Origin: Bacillota bacterium
GTDB taxonomy: Bacteria > Bacillota > Clostridia > Acetivibrionales > JANLFN01
DNA: 58,263 nt
NCBI GenBank assembly: GCA_023397675.1
Contig: JAEWTV010000129.1
Span: 1-58,263, forward strand
Reading direction: 5' to 3'
A program made the position numbers and the translations under genes. Positions 8,646 through 18,434 of this stretch are shown here, in pieces (the stretch's first letter is position 1; the number at the start of each line of letters is the position of its first letter). The notes under the pieces are model-generated. The model worked only from the letters and a program-made list of their open reading frames with translations. It did not search any database and was not told the DNA's origin.

Positions 8646-10061
8646 TTATAAGGGCAGTGAAAACATTATGGTTGTTCCTACATCCAATACACTGTCGCAT
8701 TCGATGTTACCGCCATGTTTTTCAATAATATATTTCGCTATGTTAAGCCCTAAGCCTGATCCTGCAATATTAAGCGTTCTTGCTTTTTCTCCCCGATAGA
8801 ACTTTTCAAAAATAAACGGCAGATCAGAAGCACTTATACCTTTGCCTGTATCCTTAATTGAAACAATAAGCTCACCACCATTACGCCCATGGTTGGTAAA
8901 AAAGCTTACATAAATTTCTCCGCCAGGCTGTGTAAACTTCAATGCATTTGAAATAATATTATAAACAACTTGGCCTATTCTTTTCGCATCAATATTTATC
9001 AAGTAATCAGGTATTTCTTCAATCTTGAATTTAAGACCGCTGCTGATAACATCATTAGATACATCGTTAAAAAGATCAGTAAAATATTTTTTGGAATAAG
9101 CTTCTTTTAGTTCAATTGAGAACTCATTTAACTCAGTTTTAGAGTGTTCAAGAATATCATCAATAAGTTTTGATAATACTGCGACTTTATCCATTACAAT
9201 GTTTGAATAACGTTTTATGCCTTCTTCATCTGTTACTATGCCTTCTTTAATCCCTTCTACATAACCCGAGATTGATGACAAGGGGGTTTTCAAATCATGT
9301 GAAATACATGCAAGCAGAAGTTTTTCATTCTCCTTAAGTTTTTTTGCCTGCTCATTTGCTGAAAGAAGCTCTGAACGCATCATTTCAAAATCATGGCATA
9401 ACACACCTGGTTCATCATCATAATCATAGGTCAGCGGTTTTTCAAAATCACCCATGAGGATGTTATTTGTAGCCGTGTGAAGTTCTGAAATGGGTTCAAA
9501 TATACTGTGTTTTAAAAGCCTTATAAAGACAATAAACAAGCATATCAGCAAGATTGTAAGTATAATTAATGGAATAAAAAGCAGTATGTTGTTATGAGTA
9601 CTTGCCTGAAAATCCTTTGTTGGCATTGTGATTATGACGGTATATTGCTGGGTACCATTAATAAGAATAGGGGCAATGTATTTATAAATACCACCTTCTG
9701 CAGAATCATTGCTGAGTCCTGACAATGTATGCAGGGGAAAAGAGTCTCCGGTTTTGTACTGTATTAATCCACTGTCCCAAAGAACTGTACCCTTTAAATT
9801 TATTAAAATATAATTCATTTTGTAATGATTAAGCTCACCTAATTTATTAAATTGATTGCCGGATTTCAATTCATCCGAATTGAGTTTGTTCTCAAGACTT
9901 AAGACAAACCTGTTGACTTGAATTCGGGCAGTGCGATAGTCAAATTCATCATTATCGGTGGTATGTAGAAAGAAAATGCTGTAAAAGACAAGTAGTAAGA
10001 ATATCGATGCAATTACAGCCAACATTGTGTAACACTTGACTTTGAGTGTTATTTTTCCCAT
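8646..10061 (-). CDS. Sensor histidine kinase
   Basis: This 471-residue membrane kinase has two transmembrane helices (about 11-32 and 159-181) flanking an extracytoplasmic sensor of about 125 residues, a HAMP-like segment, the HisKA box ACISHDLKTP with His255 as phospho-acceptor, and a HATPase domain with N box, DTGKGIS and GSGLGLNIAKYI. It phosphorylates the response regulator encoded just upstream; the start overlaps that gene by 13 nt, so the two are translationally coupled. GGGGAG lies about ten bases before ATG 10061. The sizeable sensor separates it from the sensor-less BceS-type kinases often paired with peptide exporters. The signal is unknown. The ABC exporter in the same operon makes a cell-envelope or peptide stimulus plausible. 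Confidence 0.93.
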   Translation of the reverse strand: MGKITLKVKCYTMLAVIASIFLLLVFYSIFFLHTTDNDEFDYRTARIQVNRFVLSLENKLNSDELKSGNQFNKLGELNHYKMNYILINLKGTVLWDSGLIQYKTGDSFPLHTLSGLSNDSAEGGIYKYIAPILINGTQQYTVIITMPTKDFQASTHNNILLFIPLIILTILLICLFIVFIRLLKHSIFEPISELHTATNNILMGDFEKPLTYDYDDEPGVLCHDFEMMRSELLSANEQAKKLKENEKLLLACISHDLKTPLSSISGYVEGIKEGIVTDEEGIKRYSNIVMDKVAVLSKLIDDILEHSKTELNEFSIELKEAYSKKYFTDLFNDVSNDVISSGLKFKIEEIPDYLINIDAKRIGQVVYNIISNALKFTQPGGEIYVSFFTNHGRNGGELIVSIKDTGKGISASDLPFIFEKFYRGEKARTLNIAGSGLGLNIAKYIIEKHGGNIECDSVLDVGTTIMFSLPL

Positions 10062-10747
10062 TTGTAACCGACTCCCCAGATAGTCTTTATATAGTCGACC
10101 CCTTCTTTAGCTAACTTTTCTCTAATACGACCTATATAAACCGCAATTGTATTTCCATCTATAAACTCGGAATAGCCCCATACATTATCAATAAGCTGTT
10201 CTTTTGAAAAAACAACTGATGGGTGAAGTGAAAGGTAATCAAGAAGTTTAAATTCTTTTGAAGTAAGTGTTATTGCTTTGTCTGCAACGGTTATAGTGAA
10301 ACTTCTTGGGTCTATGGTAACATTTCCGTATGTACGCTTGGTAGTAGAAATATCAGAAATTTTATCTTCACCCGAAAAGGAAGTAAATCTACGAAGGTGT
10401 GATTTTACCCGGGCAATCATTTCAATTAAAGAAAACGGTTTGGTGAGGTAATCATCTGCACCGACACCAAGAGAAAGAATTTTATCATAGTCTGAGTTTT
10501 TAGCTGAAATAATTATTATTGGAGCATGGGAGTGAAGGCGGATATTTCTGCACACTTCAATCCCATCCACCTGTGGAAGCATAATGTCAAGAATAACCAA
10601 GGCCGGATTGAATTGCGCAGCATACTCTATGCCTGACTTGCCGCTGTATGCTGTATGGACGTCAAAGCCTTCCTTGAGCAAACAATCCTTTATAATGTTT
10701 GACAGATCTATATCATCCTCGACTATCAAAATTTTCTCATTGGCCAT
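10049..10747 (-). CDS. OmpR/PhoB-family response regulator
   Basis: The protein is 232 residues. The receiver domain has the acidic pair ED-D at 10-12, phospho-acceptor Asp54 in VILDIMLP, and the conserved Lys in LTKPF. The C-terminal winged helix (about 135-230) ends with VRGVGYKW-like GVGYKWEK. It is phosphorylated by the overlapping kinase and should bind promoter DNA, most likely that of its own operon (permease-ATPase-regulator-kinase order, transcribed leftwards). GGAAGGAAG precedes ATG 10747. No operator repeat was identified. Confidence 0.95.
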   Translation of the reverse strand: MANEKILIVEDDIDLSNIIKDCLLKEGFDVHTAYSGKSGIEYAAQFNPALVILDIMLPQVDGIEVCRNIRLHSHAPIIIISAKNSDYDKILSLGVGADDYLTKPFSLIEMIARVKSHLRRFTSFSGEDKISDISTTKRTYGNVTIDPRSFTITVADKAITLTSKEFKLLDYLSLHPSVVFSKEQLIDNVWGYSEFIDGNTIAVYIGRIREKLAKEGVDYIKTIWGVGYKWEK

Positions 10748-10788
10748 CTGCCTGCTTCCTTCCTTACAAATATATCTTCATTATACTA

Positions 10789-11550
10789 TTACCAGCCTCT
10801 TTCTTTCAAAAAATTATTTATCAGATTATCACGGCTCTCCTTATCATTTTCATTATATATACCAAGTTGTAAATCACCGTCTATTCTTCCATCTGTCAAA
10901 TACATAAGCCTGGATGCGCGTCTGGCTGCCTTTAGGTCATGTGTAACCATAACAATTGACTGACCTTTTTTGTTTATTTCTGTCAATACATCAAGAACTT
11001 CTTTACCGGCAGAAGAGTTTAGGGCTCCTGTTGGTTCATCCCCGAAAATTATTTTTGCTCCGGTGATTAATGCTCTTGCAACGGCAGCTCTTTGCTGCTG
11101 CCCTCCCGATACTTCACTTGGGTATTTATCTTTTACTTCCGACAGATCGAATTTTTCAAGGAGTTCTTCTGTTCTTTTATTTATTTCCTCTTTAGTAGCT
11201 GTCCCGCTGCCATAACCGCTGTATGCAACATTTTCAAATACTGTTAAATCAGGAAGCAGGTTGATACTTTGAAAGATAAAAGATACATCTTTTTTTCTTA
11301 TATCGGAGACATCTTTCTCTTCAATATCTGAAATTTCTTTACCAAGGAGCTGGACACTTCCGCTTGTAGGCTTATCCATTGTGCTTAGGGAATAGAGAAG
11401 AGTGGATTTCCCGCTTCCGCTGCGCCCCATTATGACTGTAAAATCTCCCTCATAAAGTTCTAGGTCAATATTTTTCAATACATTTATTCCTTGTTTTCCA
11501 ATTATATAGCTTTTACATAATTTATTTGTTTTTACAATAGCTTTTCTCAT
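10789..11550 (-). CDS. ABC transporter ATPase (MacB/LolD type)
   Basis: This 253-residue ATPase has Walker A GRSGSGKST, Q-loop FQSINLLP, signature VSGGQQQR, Walker B IIFGDEPTGALN and H-loop VTHD. The GDEPTGALNS form is typical of exporters that partner FtsX/MacB permeases. The partner is the permease encoded 50 bases upstream in the same operon. AGAAGGA precedes ATG 11550. These systems work by mechanotransmission, or expel peptides and lipoproteins, rather than import. The substrate is unknown. Confidence 0.94.
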   Translation of the reverse strand: MRKAIVKTNKLCKSYIIGKQGINVLKNIDLELYEGDFTVIMGRSGSGKSTLLYSLSTMDKPTSGSVQLLGKEISDIEEKDVSDIRKKDVSFIFQSINLLPDLTVFENVAYSGYGSGTATKEEINKRTEELLEKFDLSEVKDKYPSEVSGGQQQRAAVARALITGAKIIFGDEPTGALNSSAGKEVLDVLTEINKKGQSIVMVTHDLKAARRASRLMYLTDGRIDGDLQLGIYNENDKESRDNLINNFLKERGW

Positions 11551-11600
11551 AATAACATCCTTCTTTCTTTAATTTATATTGGTAAAGCAACTCTTGCAGG

Positions 11601-13904
11601 TTATTCCTCTATTAAATCCTTCGGAGTAATTTTTCTTAATGGCAGACAGAACATCATTGTAATAAAGATAATTGCAGTAATAATTATTGTAATCAAAATG
11701 GATGTAAGTGGTATCGAGGTTACCATACTGTCAATTCCAACTGCCGATTTAAATAACTGCTTAGCGCTTAACATATATATGCTTGTTGCAAATATAATAC
11801 TTACCAGTGTCAGAAGCATTGTTTTCCAAAAACATTTCAGGCAGATATACTTGGTTGTAAAACCCAAAGATTTTAAAATTCCGAATTGTCTCCGATTATT
11901 AAGATTTTCAAGTGCAAGGAGATTAATTATATTTATAAGACTGAAAAGAACAAATACAATAGTCAGAATAAAACAGACAGGTTGAACAATGTCAACAACA
12001 GATGCTGATGCAGTTTGTGTTTCTTTGGTAATTTTATCAACAATTACATTATCAAGTTGTTCAGTTATGTCTTTTTTAAAAGCATTATAATCCTCTTTGT
12101 TATTTAAACTAACGGATAATAAATCATATTGTACTTCTCCCGGATTCAGAGCATTGTAAAATTCCGTATTTAATCCGATGCAATGCCCGTCATTAAGCAT
12201 TGTTGTAAACGTACCAGTGATAAGAAAGGAATTTTTAAAGCCGTTAACTGACATTTCGATATAGTCTCCAACTTTCAAGGAGCTTTCACTGAGTAGTTTA
12301 TCTGAAAAAGCTATTTCATTTTTATTTTCGGGTCCGCGTCCTTCTTTAAACGGAATTTTAGTTTTGTTATAGGACCAGTCATCATACAATATACTTATAA
12401 TGTTTTTCAAATCAATATCATATAACTTTTTATTATAATCAAAGTTAAACTTGATGAATAGTTTACTTTTAATTATATAATCTACATACCTATTTTTTTT
12501 GACATGTTCAACTGTTTTATCATCAATTTTTCCTGATACAACCGCATCGGATTTTGGCATGGTAAACCATTTGTTTGAGTACTCTGGTATTTTAGTTGCA
12601 GCATAGCTCATGTTGGTAATAAATATGCTCAGGAAAAATGAGATGGTAAGCATAATAATCATCATTATACTTGCTCTCTTATGCTTAACAATGTCATTCA
12701 CAGCAACTGTCAGAGAACTGTGGGCATTTTTAATTAATGAGCGCTTAAGTTTCTTTTTTGAGGAGGATATACCGGCTTGAATCGCATTTGCAGGAGTAAC
12801 CCTGTTTATTGATTTAAAACTTGTATACAAACTCAAGGTTAAAATAAGCATCAGAAGGAGTATGCTGATAAATGCTACAATTATCATTGCTGTACTGAAA
12901 TGGAAATTACCTAAATTGCTTAAATTTACCCGGCACATATAATAAGCTAATGGAATACCTGAAGCAATACCTAATGTGACTGCCCAAAATCCAACAAAAA
13001 GGTAGGCTTTTATGTAATAACCCTTTATTGTTCTGTTGGAATCTCCAATTGCTTTATGGATTCCTATGGTACGGTATTCCTTAAGAAGATTGTTGCTTAT
13101 AATAAATTTTATTATAACTATTGATACAATAAATATCATAATAGCTGCAATAAGGCCAATCCCACCGGTAATAACGGTAATAGGTGTTATGCAGTCTGCA
13201 AGTACAGACAGCTTAAAATCCATAATAATATCCTGAATATGACCTTCCATAGTCCTTTGGACAAAATCATATGCATAGTCCATACTTATATTGGATTTTG
13301 TCAAAAAAAGTCCAGCATATTGATTGTCTTTAGCTAATTCATTATAAGTAGCTTCATTTGAAAAAACCGGAGAGTACGACATGGTGGATGCTGGTGAAAG
13401 AGCGCATTTTACTATTGTACTTACTTTTAAATTCTTTCCGTTGATGGTGATAATATCACCAATCTTTACGTTATTACTTTCTGAAAATACTTTGGATACC
13501 CATAATTCATTATCTTTAGGGTATGCTGAATCTACTCCTTTATAGAAGGAAGTATCCCATGGAAGGTCTTTATAATTTCCAATTTTACTAATAAAAAAAT
13601 AGAAGGCGGAGGTAGCTTTACCATTAATTTTGTAGCTGTCGGAAACCTTTAGGCCATCGACACAATAGGTTTCTTTAATTCCAGTATCCTTGGCAGCTCT
13701 GTCGGTTAGCAGTTGTACGCTCTCCTTTGAATTGATTAATGCAAATGAATCATAATTGTTGTCACGGTTGTAATAATCATTGATAAAGACCGAAGATTCA
13801 GCAGAGAATATAAGACACCCTGAGAAAATTGCTGCTGCAAAATATAAAATTACACCAATGAGAAAGAATTGAGTTTTTTTTCTTTTAATTTTTCGTATCC
13901 ACAT
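11601..13904 (-). CDS. ABC transporter permease with two FtsX domains
   Basis: This 767-residue permease has an N-terminal helix (about 14-33), a large extracytoplasmic domain (about 35-230), three helices (about 240-370), a second domain start with a helix near 410-435, another extracytoplasmic part, then three C-terminal helices (about 665-757). This duplicated FtsX layout is that of LolC/SalY-type permeases. It is the first gene of the operon with ATPase, regulator and kinase, so the two-component system probably senses stress handled by this exporter. GAAAGGAATAG precedes ATG 13904, and TATAAT on the minus strand at 13962-13957 is a likely -10. The remainder of the 276-base divergent gap to 14181 shows nothing else I recognise. 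Confidence 0.92.
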   Translation of the reverse strand: MWIRKIKRKKTQFFLIGVILYFAAAIFSGCLIFSAESSVFINDYYNRDNNYDSFALINSKESVQLLTDRAAKDTGIKETYCVDGLKVSDSYKINGKATSAFYFFISKIGNYKDLPWDTSFYKGVDSAYPKDNELWVSKVFSESNNVKIGDIITINGKNLKVSTIVKCALSPASTMSYSPVFSNEATYNELAKDNQYAGLFLTKSNISMDYAYDFVQRTMEGHIQDIIMDFKLSVLADCITPITVITGGIGLIAAIMIFIVSIVIIKFIISNNLLKEYRTIGIHKAIGDSNRTIKGYYIKAYLFVGFWAVTLGIASGIPLAYYMCRVNLSNLGNFHFSTAMIIVAFISILLLMLILTLSLYTSFKSINRVTPANAIQAGISSSKKKLKRSLIKNAHSSLTVAVNDIVKHKRASIMMIIMLTISFFLSIFITNMSYAATKIPEYSNKWFTMPKSDAVVSGKIDDKTVEHVKKNRYVDYIIKSKLFIKFNFDYNKKLYDIDLKNIISILYDDWSYNKTKIPFKEGRGPENKNEIAFSDKLLSESSLKVGDYIEMSVNGFKNSFLITGTFTTMLNDGHCIGLNTEFYNALNPGEVQYDLLSVSLNNKEDYNAFKKDITEQLDNVIVDKITKETQTASASVVDIVQPVCFILTIVFVLFSLINIINLLALENLNNRRQFGILKSLGFTTKYICLKCFWKTMLLTLVSIIFATSIYMLSAKQLFKSAVGIDSMVTSIPLTSILITIIITAIIFITMMFCLPLRKITPKDLIEE

Positions 13905-14180
13905 ATTGTCTATTCCTTTCTAAATAAGAGTTTCTCTCATTTGATAGGTATAGCTTATTATACAAATCTTACTATACATTGAACCAATTATAAATAAATT
14001 CTTACAAAATTCGATTTAGACGCACGTTGACTTTATTTATTGTCTAGGTGATAATATCCTTTGAGAGGCTTTAAGGCATTCTTATAGATGAATGGAAACT
14101 TATATTTGCTAGTTACATCTCAGACTTTTCCATAGAATAAAATATAAACAGTATGCAAAATTATATCACCAGGAGATATT

Positions 14181-15374
14181 ATGTTTACAAAAGTACCTTT
14201 AACAGAATTAAACATGAGAATGACCCGTTTCAGGGCAGAAATGGATAAATCGCAACCTGATTGGAACGTTGCAGTAATAATCAGTAAAATAAACCTTTAT
14301 TATTTTACAGGTACAATGCAGGAAGGAATACTGTTCATACCCAGAAATGACAAGGCTGTATTATGGGTTCGCAGAAGCTATGAAAGAGCAGTTGAAGAAT
14401 CGGTTTTTTCTGATATCAGACAGATGGACAGTTTCAGGGATGCTGCCAATGCTATGGAAAATGTTTCAGGAACAGTACATATGGAAACTGAAACTGTACC
14501 TTTGGCCTATTATCAGCGTTTTCAAAAGTATTTTCCGTTTGAGAATGTTAGACCAGCTGACAGGCAAATCAGCAATGTGCGGGCGATAAAAAGTGCTTAT
14601 GAACTGAATTTGATGGAAAAGTCGGGCCAAATCCACAGGCATGTACTTGAGGGTTGTGTACCTGAAATGCTTAAAGAAGGTATGAGTGAGGCTGAATTTG
14701 CCGCAGAACTTTATACTTTAATGATAAAGGAAGGACATCACGGGGTTTCCCGTTTTGGTATGTTTGATACCGAAATGGCACTGGGACAGATAGGTTTCGG
14801 TGAAAGCTCAATTTATCCGTCATATTTTAACGGGCCTGGAGGAAATTATGGTATGAGCCCTGCAGTTCCTTTGCTGGGCAGCCGTGAACGCAAGCTAAAA
14901 AAAGGCGACCTTGTGTTTGTAGATATAGGTTGTGGCTTTGATGGCTACCATACCGACAAAACAATGACGTATATGTTCGGAAGTTCTCTTTCACCTGAAA
15001 TTATAAAGCAGCACCAGAAATGTGTTGATATACAGGATAAAACAGCTGAAATGCTTAAGCCGGGGAATGTACCTGCTGATATATATAAAACCGTAATGGA
15101 ATCGCTTGAACCGGAATTTCTTGAAAATTTCATGGGATTCGGAAGCCGAAGAGTTAAATTTATAGGCCACGGAATAGGTTTGGTCATAGACGAACTGCCC
15201 GTTATAGCTGAAGGCTTTAACGAACCATTACAGGAGGGCATTGTATTTGCTCTTGAACCAAAGAAGGGAATACCGGGTATTGGCATGGTGGGCATTGAGA
15301 ATACTTTTCTTGTTACTCCCCAGGGAGGAAGATGTATCACTGGAACTAACCCTGGGTTGATTAAAGTATATTGA
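14181..15374 (+). CDS. M24-family aminopeptidase (Xaa-Pro peptidase type)
   Basis: This 397-residue protein has the two-domain layout of creatinase/prolidase proteins: a non-catalytic N-terminal domain (1-130) and the pita-bread domain. All five metal ligands are visible at the expected spacing: Asp248 and Asp259 (DIGCGFDGYHTD), His330 (GHGIGL), Glu359 (ALEP) and Glu373 (GIENT). The enzyme is cytoplasmic and releases N-terminal residues, usually before proline, using two metal ions. AGGAGATATT precedes the ATG. A GNAT acetyltransferase follows 17 bases downstream, probably in the same transcript. Exact peptide specificity is not readable. Confidence 0.9.
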   Translation: MFTKVPLTELNMRMTRFRAEMDKSQPDWNVAVIISKINLYYFTGTMQEGILFIPRNDKAVLWVRRSYERAVEESVFSDIRQMDSFRDAANAMENVSGTVHMETETVPLAYYQRFQKYFPFENVRPADRQISNVRAIKSAYELNLMEKSGQIHRHVLEGCVPEMLKEGMSEAEFAAELYTLMIKEGHHGVSRFGMFDTEMALGQIGFGESSIYPSYFNGPGGNYGMSPAVPLLGSRERKLKKGDLVFVDIGCGFDGYHTDKTMTYMFGSSLSPEIIKQHQKCVDIQDKTAEMLKPGNVPADIYKTVMESLEPEFLENFMGFGSRRVKFIGHGIGLVIDELPVIAEGFNEPLQEGIVFALEPKKGIPGIGMVGIENTFLVTPQGGRCITGTNPGLIKVY

Positions 15375-15391
15375 TTATTATGGGGTCTAAA

Positions 15392-15907
15392 ATGAATATA
15401 AGAAAAGCAGCATTAAGTGATTTACCCTCTGTTGCAAAAGTTCAGATAGCAAGTAATAGATCAACGTATAAGGAAATTATGCCTGTTGAATATTTGAGGA
15501 GCTTATCGGTAGCAAGTATTGCAGAAAACTGGAATGAAAGATTGTTCAGCAATAATTCAAAAGAGTTTATGTATGTTGCACAAAGCGATAAGGGAACAGT
15601 TGTAGGTTTTATTGCCGCAAGAATTGAAAATAGCCTTAATTCAGCTATTGCTGAAATTACATCATTTTATATCATTAAAGAGTTTCAGAAAAAAGGAATA
15701 GGCAGAAAACTTTTAAAATCAGCTGTAGAGTATATGACTGAAAAAAACATACAGGCAGTTGCTTTGTGGACTGTGGAACAAAATCCTTCAAGACATTTCT
15801 ATGAACACCTGGGAGGTCAGATGGCAGGAAGCCGGATAATAGATAGGGGAGGTAAAAAACTGACACAGGTTTCTTATCTTTGGAAAGACACATCAGCACT
15901 GTTATAA
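15392..15907 (+). CDS. GNAT-family N-acetyltransferase
   Basis: This 171-residue protein has the GNAT fold: N-terminal MNIRKAALSDLPSVAKVQ, the acetyl-CoA pyrophosphate loop EFQKKGIGRKLL, and a C-terminal FYEHLGG motif. It transfers acetyl from acetyl-CoA to an amine; the acceptor is unknown. I chose ATG 15392 because GGGGT lies just upstream and the protein begins at the canonical first strand; an in-frame ATG at 15380 and a TTG at 15371 that overlaps the M24 stop are alternatives. Likely co-transcribed with the M24 peptidase. Confidence 0.88.
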   Translation: MNIRKAALSDLPSVAKVQIASNRSTYKEIMPVEYLRSLSVASIAENWNERLFSNNSKEFMYVAQSDKGTVVGFIAARIENSLNSAIAEITSFYIIKEFQKKGIGRKLLKSAVEYMTEKNIQAVALWTVEQNPSRHFYEHLGGQMAGSRIIDRGGKKLTQVSYLWKDTSALL

Positions 15908-15973
15908 TCTTTTCTAAAAAGTATTTCAAAGATTTCAATATTTCCATATCCAAGTTAGATTAACACTAAAAAG

Positions 15974-16066
15974 TTGACATAACATGTAACAGAGGAACAT
16001 ATATAAAATCAAGTTCATACAATATTACTGTAGCTATTAGAACAATAATGCTTAGCTTATGTTTAC
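15974..16066 (+). promoter_or_regulatory. Putative promoter region of second acyltransferase operon
   Basis: TTGACA at 15974-15979 with a loose -10 near 15998-16003. It overlaps ACATAACAT (15977-15985), which also occurs at 1139-1147. TATGTTTAC at 16058-16066 is identical to the left nine bases of the 13-mer shared by the ligase and ACP promoters, 52 nt before the start at 16119. Regulatory meaning is inference. Confidence 0.35.
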
Positions 16067-16118
16067 TAATGGGTGATAATCTTTAGCCTTTTAGTTATCT
16101 TATTCGGAGATAAATAGT

Positions 16119-17579
16119 ATGAAGATAAGAATTAAGATTGATGACTCGAAATTAAAAGGGTTTGAATTTGAACTTGATTTGAATAAACCTGCATATTATA
16201 CCATTCCTGTAAATCTGTTAAAATTCTACAATGCTATTAACAGTGCATCAGGAAGTAAAGTGAGAATCCCAACGGGAGCAATCCCTGACATGCCTGGAAT
16301 TCTGCCGGTAACAGGTCATGATATGTTCAATTATGTAACAAAGTTTGGCGCCGCGAATTTTCAGAATCAAGTAGTTATGAGGCTTAATGGACGTTTGAAT
16401 CCTTATGTTTTAATGAAGGCGGTCAGACTTTCGGTTGAGGCGGAACCTGTTTTCGGAAGCAAGCTGATAGAAAATAATCCTCCTTATTGGAAACTGTTGG
16501 ATCTGGATAAAATAAGTTTTTGTAGCTTTGAAAACACAAGTGATCCAGACCGTTCGATACAGTGCTTCCTAGAGAAAAAGCTTGATATGGATAATGATCC
16601 TATGCTGCAGCTGAGGCTCATAAGCGGGGACTTTAATGACACATTATGTATTAAAATAAATCACTCCTGCTGTGATGGGACAGGAACAAAGGAATATATT
16701 CAGCTTCTTTCAACAATATACTCAACTCTTGAACGTGGTGAAACATATGTGCCAAAACCAAAGCACAGAAGCAGAATAGATCAGGACAGATTATTCAATA
16801 GTCTGGGAATAGAGGATCCTGCTTCCGCCTGGAACGGGGAACTTGATCTTCCAAAAAACATGTGGCCCTTCCCCTGGCTGCAGGGTAAACCTGAAACATA
16901 CCGCGTTTGTGTCTTAAAACTGCCGGGAAGCTATTGCTCTATTTTATCAAAATATTCAAAAGCAAGAAATGCTACAATCAATGACGTACTTCTAACCGCT
17001 TACTATAGAGCAATGTATAAAATAACAGGCATACAGCCTGATTTACCCATGAATATTTCTATGACTGTTGATTTGCGACGGTATATTCCAGAAAGGAAAA
17101 CAGAAGGCATAAGAAATTTTTCGGCAGGTCTTGATACCAAACTCTCATGTGTAAACGGTGAACCTTTTGAGGGGACACTAGCCAGAGTAACAGAAATGAT
17201 GAATGGGATAAAGAATAAGCAACCGGGACTCCAAAGTGCTATAGGATTGGAACGTGTAGAAAAAGAGGTTTTCGGTGATACACTGTCATATTACATCACA
17301 GCAGCCAAAAACTCCGTCTTTAATACAAGTTGTTCCCCTGCACTATCCAATTTGGGGTTTATTAATAAGACACTTTTCAAATTCAATGATACCTATGTAA
17401 CAGACGCTTATATTGTTCCTCCGGCTGTAAGTGCTCCAAGCTTTTTGCTGTGTATAGGTACTTATAACAATGAAATAACAATGGCAATGAGCCATTATGA
17501 AGAACAGGTACATCATGAGGATATAAACCGGTTGCTTTATACAATCAGAGATCAATTGATTGAGGGCTGCAGGTATTAA
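16119..17579 (+). CDS. Stand-alone condensation-superfamily acyltransferase, paralogue 2
   Basis: This 486-residue paralogue of the proteins at 1231 and 18435 carries HSCCDG at residues 182-187 as the catalytic HxxxDG motif, then VDLRRYIP followed by EGIRNFSAG, and LSNLGFI near the C-terminus, all shared by the trio. It has an N-terminal extension of about 25 residues compared with paralogue 1, and no other domain. It starts an operon with the kinase (17614) and paralogue 3 (18435), the kinase ATG lying 34 bases after this stop. Cells keeping three homologues probably use them on different acyl donors or acceptor positions; this is inference. CGGAGA precedes the ATG. Confidence 0.88.
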   Translation: MKIRIKIDDSKLKGFEFELDLNKPAYYTIPVNLLKFYNAINSASGSKVRIPTGAIPDMPGILPVTGHDMFNYVTKFGAANFQNQVVMRLNGRLNPYVLMKAVRLSVEAEPVFGSKLIENNPPYWKLLDLDKISFCSFENTSDPDRSIQCFLEKKLDMDNDPMLQLRLISGDFNDTLCIKINHSCCDGTGTKEYIQLLSTIYSTLERGETYVPKPKHRSRIDQDRLFNSLGIEDPASAWNGELDLPKNMWPFPWLQGKPETYRVCVLKLPGSYCSILSKYSKARNATINDVLLTAYYRAMYKITGIQPDLPMNISMTVDLRRYIPERKTEGIRNFSAGLDTKLSCVNGEPFEGTLARVTEMMNGIKNKQPGLQSAIGLERVEKEVFGDTLSYYITAAKNSVFNTSCSPALSNLGFINKTLFKFNDTYVTDAYIVPPAVSAPSFLLCIGTYNNEITMAMSHYEEQVHHEDINRLLYTIRDQLIEGCRY

Positions 17580-17613
17580 TATTCCTAAGTTGTGTCCTGT
17601 TGGAGGATTGTCT

Positions 17614-18417
17614 ATGGAACCTGGTAAACTGATAGGTAAAGGAATGACATCCGAAGTATTTGAATGGGGAGATAATAGGGTTTTAAAGCTTTTTTTCAAA
17701 CGGTTCGGATATAAACGTGTCGAATATGAAGCTGATATCGGATATGCGGTACATGAAGCCGGAGTAATTTCACCTGCAGTTTGTGGAATTGAAGAAGTAA
17801 ATGACTGCAAAGGAATAGTTTTTGAAAGAATATTCGGAAAAACCATACTTAATCAAATTCGGTATCAGCCATGGCTTATAAGCTATTATGCCAAGCAGAT
17901 GGCTGAGCTGCATTTTAAAATGCACAATTGTCATACAGAAAGGCTGCCTTCTCAAATAAACCTTTTATATGATGCAATTGAAGAAACAGATGAAATAGAT
18001 ATCAGCAAAAAGAATAGAATCCTATCCTATCTTGAAAGCCTGCCGAGGGGAAACAGCGTTTGTCATGGGGACCTTCATTTTGAAAATATTATAGTATCTG
18101 AAGAGGGGCTTATACCAATTGATTGGGCAAAAGCGTATAAAGGAAACCCAATGGGAGATGTTGCAAGAACATGCATGACAATACGTTCTCCAACAATGCC
18201 CTTTGGAACGTCAAATTTATTAATGATGTCTTATTTATACGGCAAATTGTATACGTATAGAGAATATTTAAATGAATATATGAGAATAGCAAATGTCACT
18301 TTTGAAGATATCGATGCCTGGACACTGCCGGTAGCAGCAGCACGTTTGAAAGAAAAAATTCCGGGTGAAAGGGAATGGATTATAGGTATAATTGAAGATT
18401 ATCTCGAACGAATATAA
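17614..18417 (+). CDS. APH/choline-kinase-fold phosphotransferase
   Basis: This 267-residue protein has the aminoglycoside phosphotransferase fold: a glycine-rich nucleotide loop LIGKGMTSEVFEW (6-18), catalytic HGDLHFEN (151-158) and the metal-binding Asp in PIDWAKA (168-174). The family phosphorylates hydroxyls on small molecules (aminoglycosides, choline, homoserine, sugars). The start is ATG 17614 because TTGGAGG lies 8 bases upstream. The gene lies between two acyltransferase paralogues, with 17 bases to the next ATG, so a phosphorylation step in the same pathway is a reasonable inference. Antibiotic resistance is the other reading, but the operon context argues against it. Confidence 0.85.
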   Translation: MEPGKLIGKGMTSEVFEWGDNRVLKLFFKRFGYKRVEYEADIGYAVHEAGVISPAVCGIEEVNDCKGIVFERIFGKTILNQIRYQPWLISYYAKQMAELHFKMHNCHTERLPSQINLLYDAIEETDEIDISKKNRILSYLESLPRGNSVCHGDLHFENIIVSEEGLIPIDWAKAYKGNPMGDVARTCMTIRSPTMPFGTSNLLMMSYLYGKLYTYREYLNEYMRIANVTFEDIDAWTLPVAAARLKEKIPGEREWIIGIIEDYLERI

Positions 18418-18434
18418 TACTTTTTGGAGGTTAT

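Noticed and set aside
14945..15340. 131-codon open frame on the minus strand inside the M24 peptidase gene
   Set aside because: Fully inside the M24 gene, which keeps all five metal ligands; composition is that of an antisense shadow.
17343..17846. 167-codon open frame on the minus strand
   Set aside because: Lies across two well-supported genes on the plus strand (acyltransferase 2 and kinase); no ribosome site or domain.
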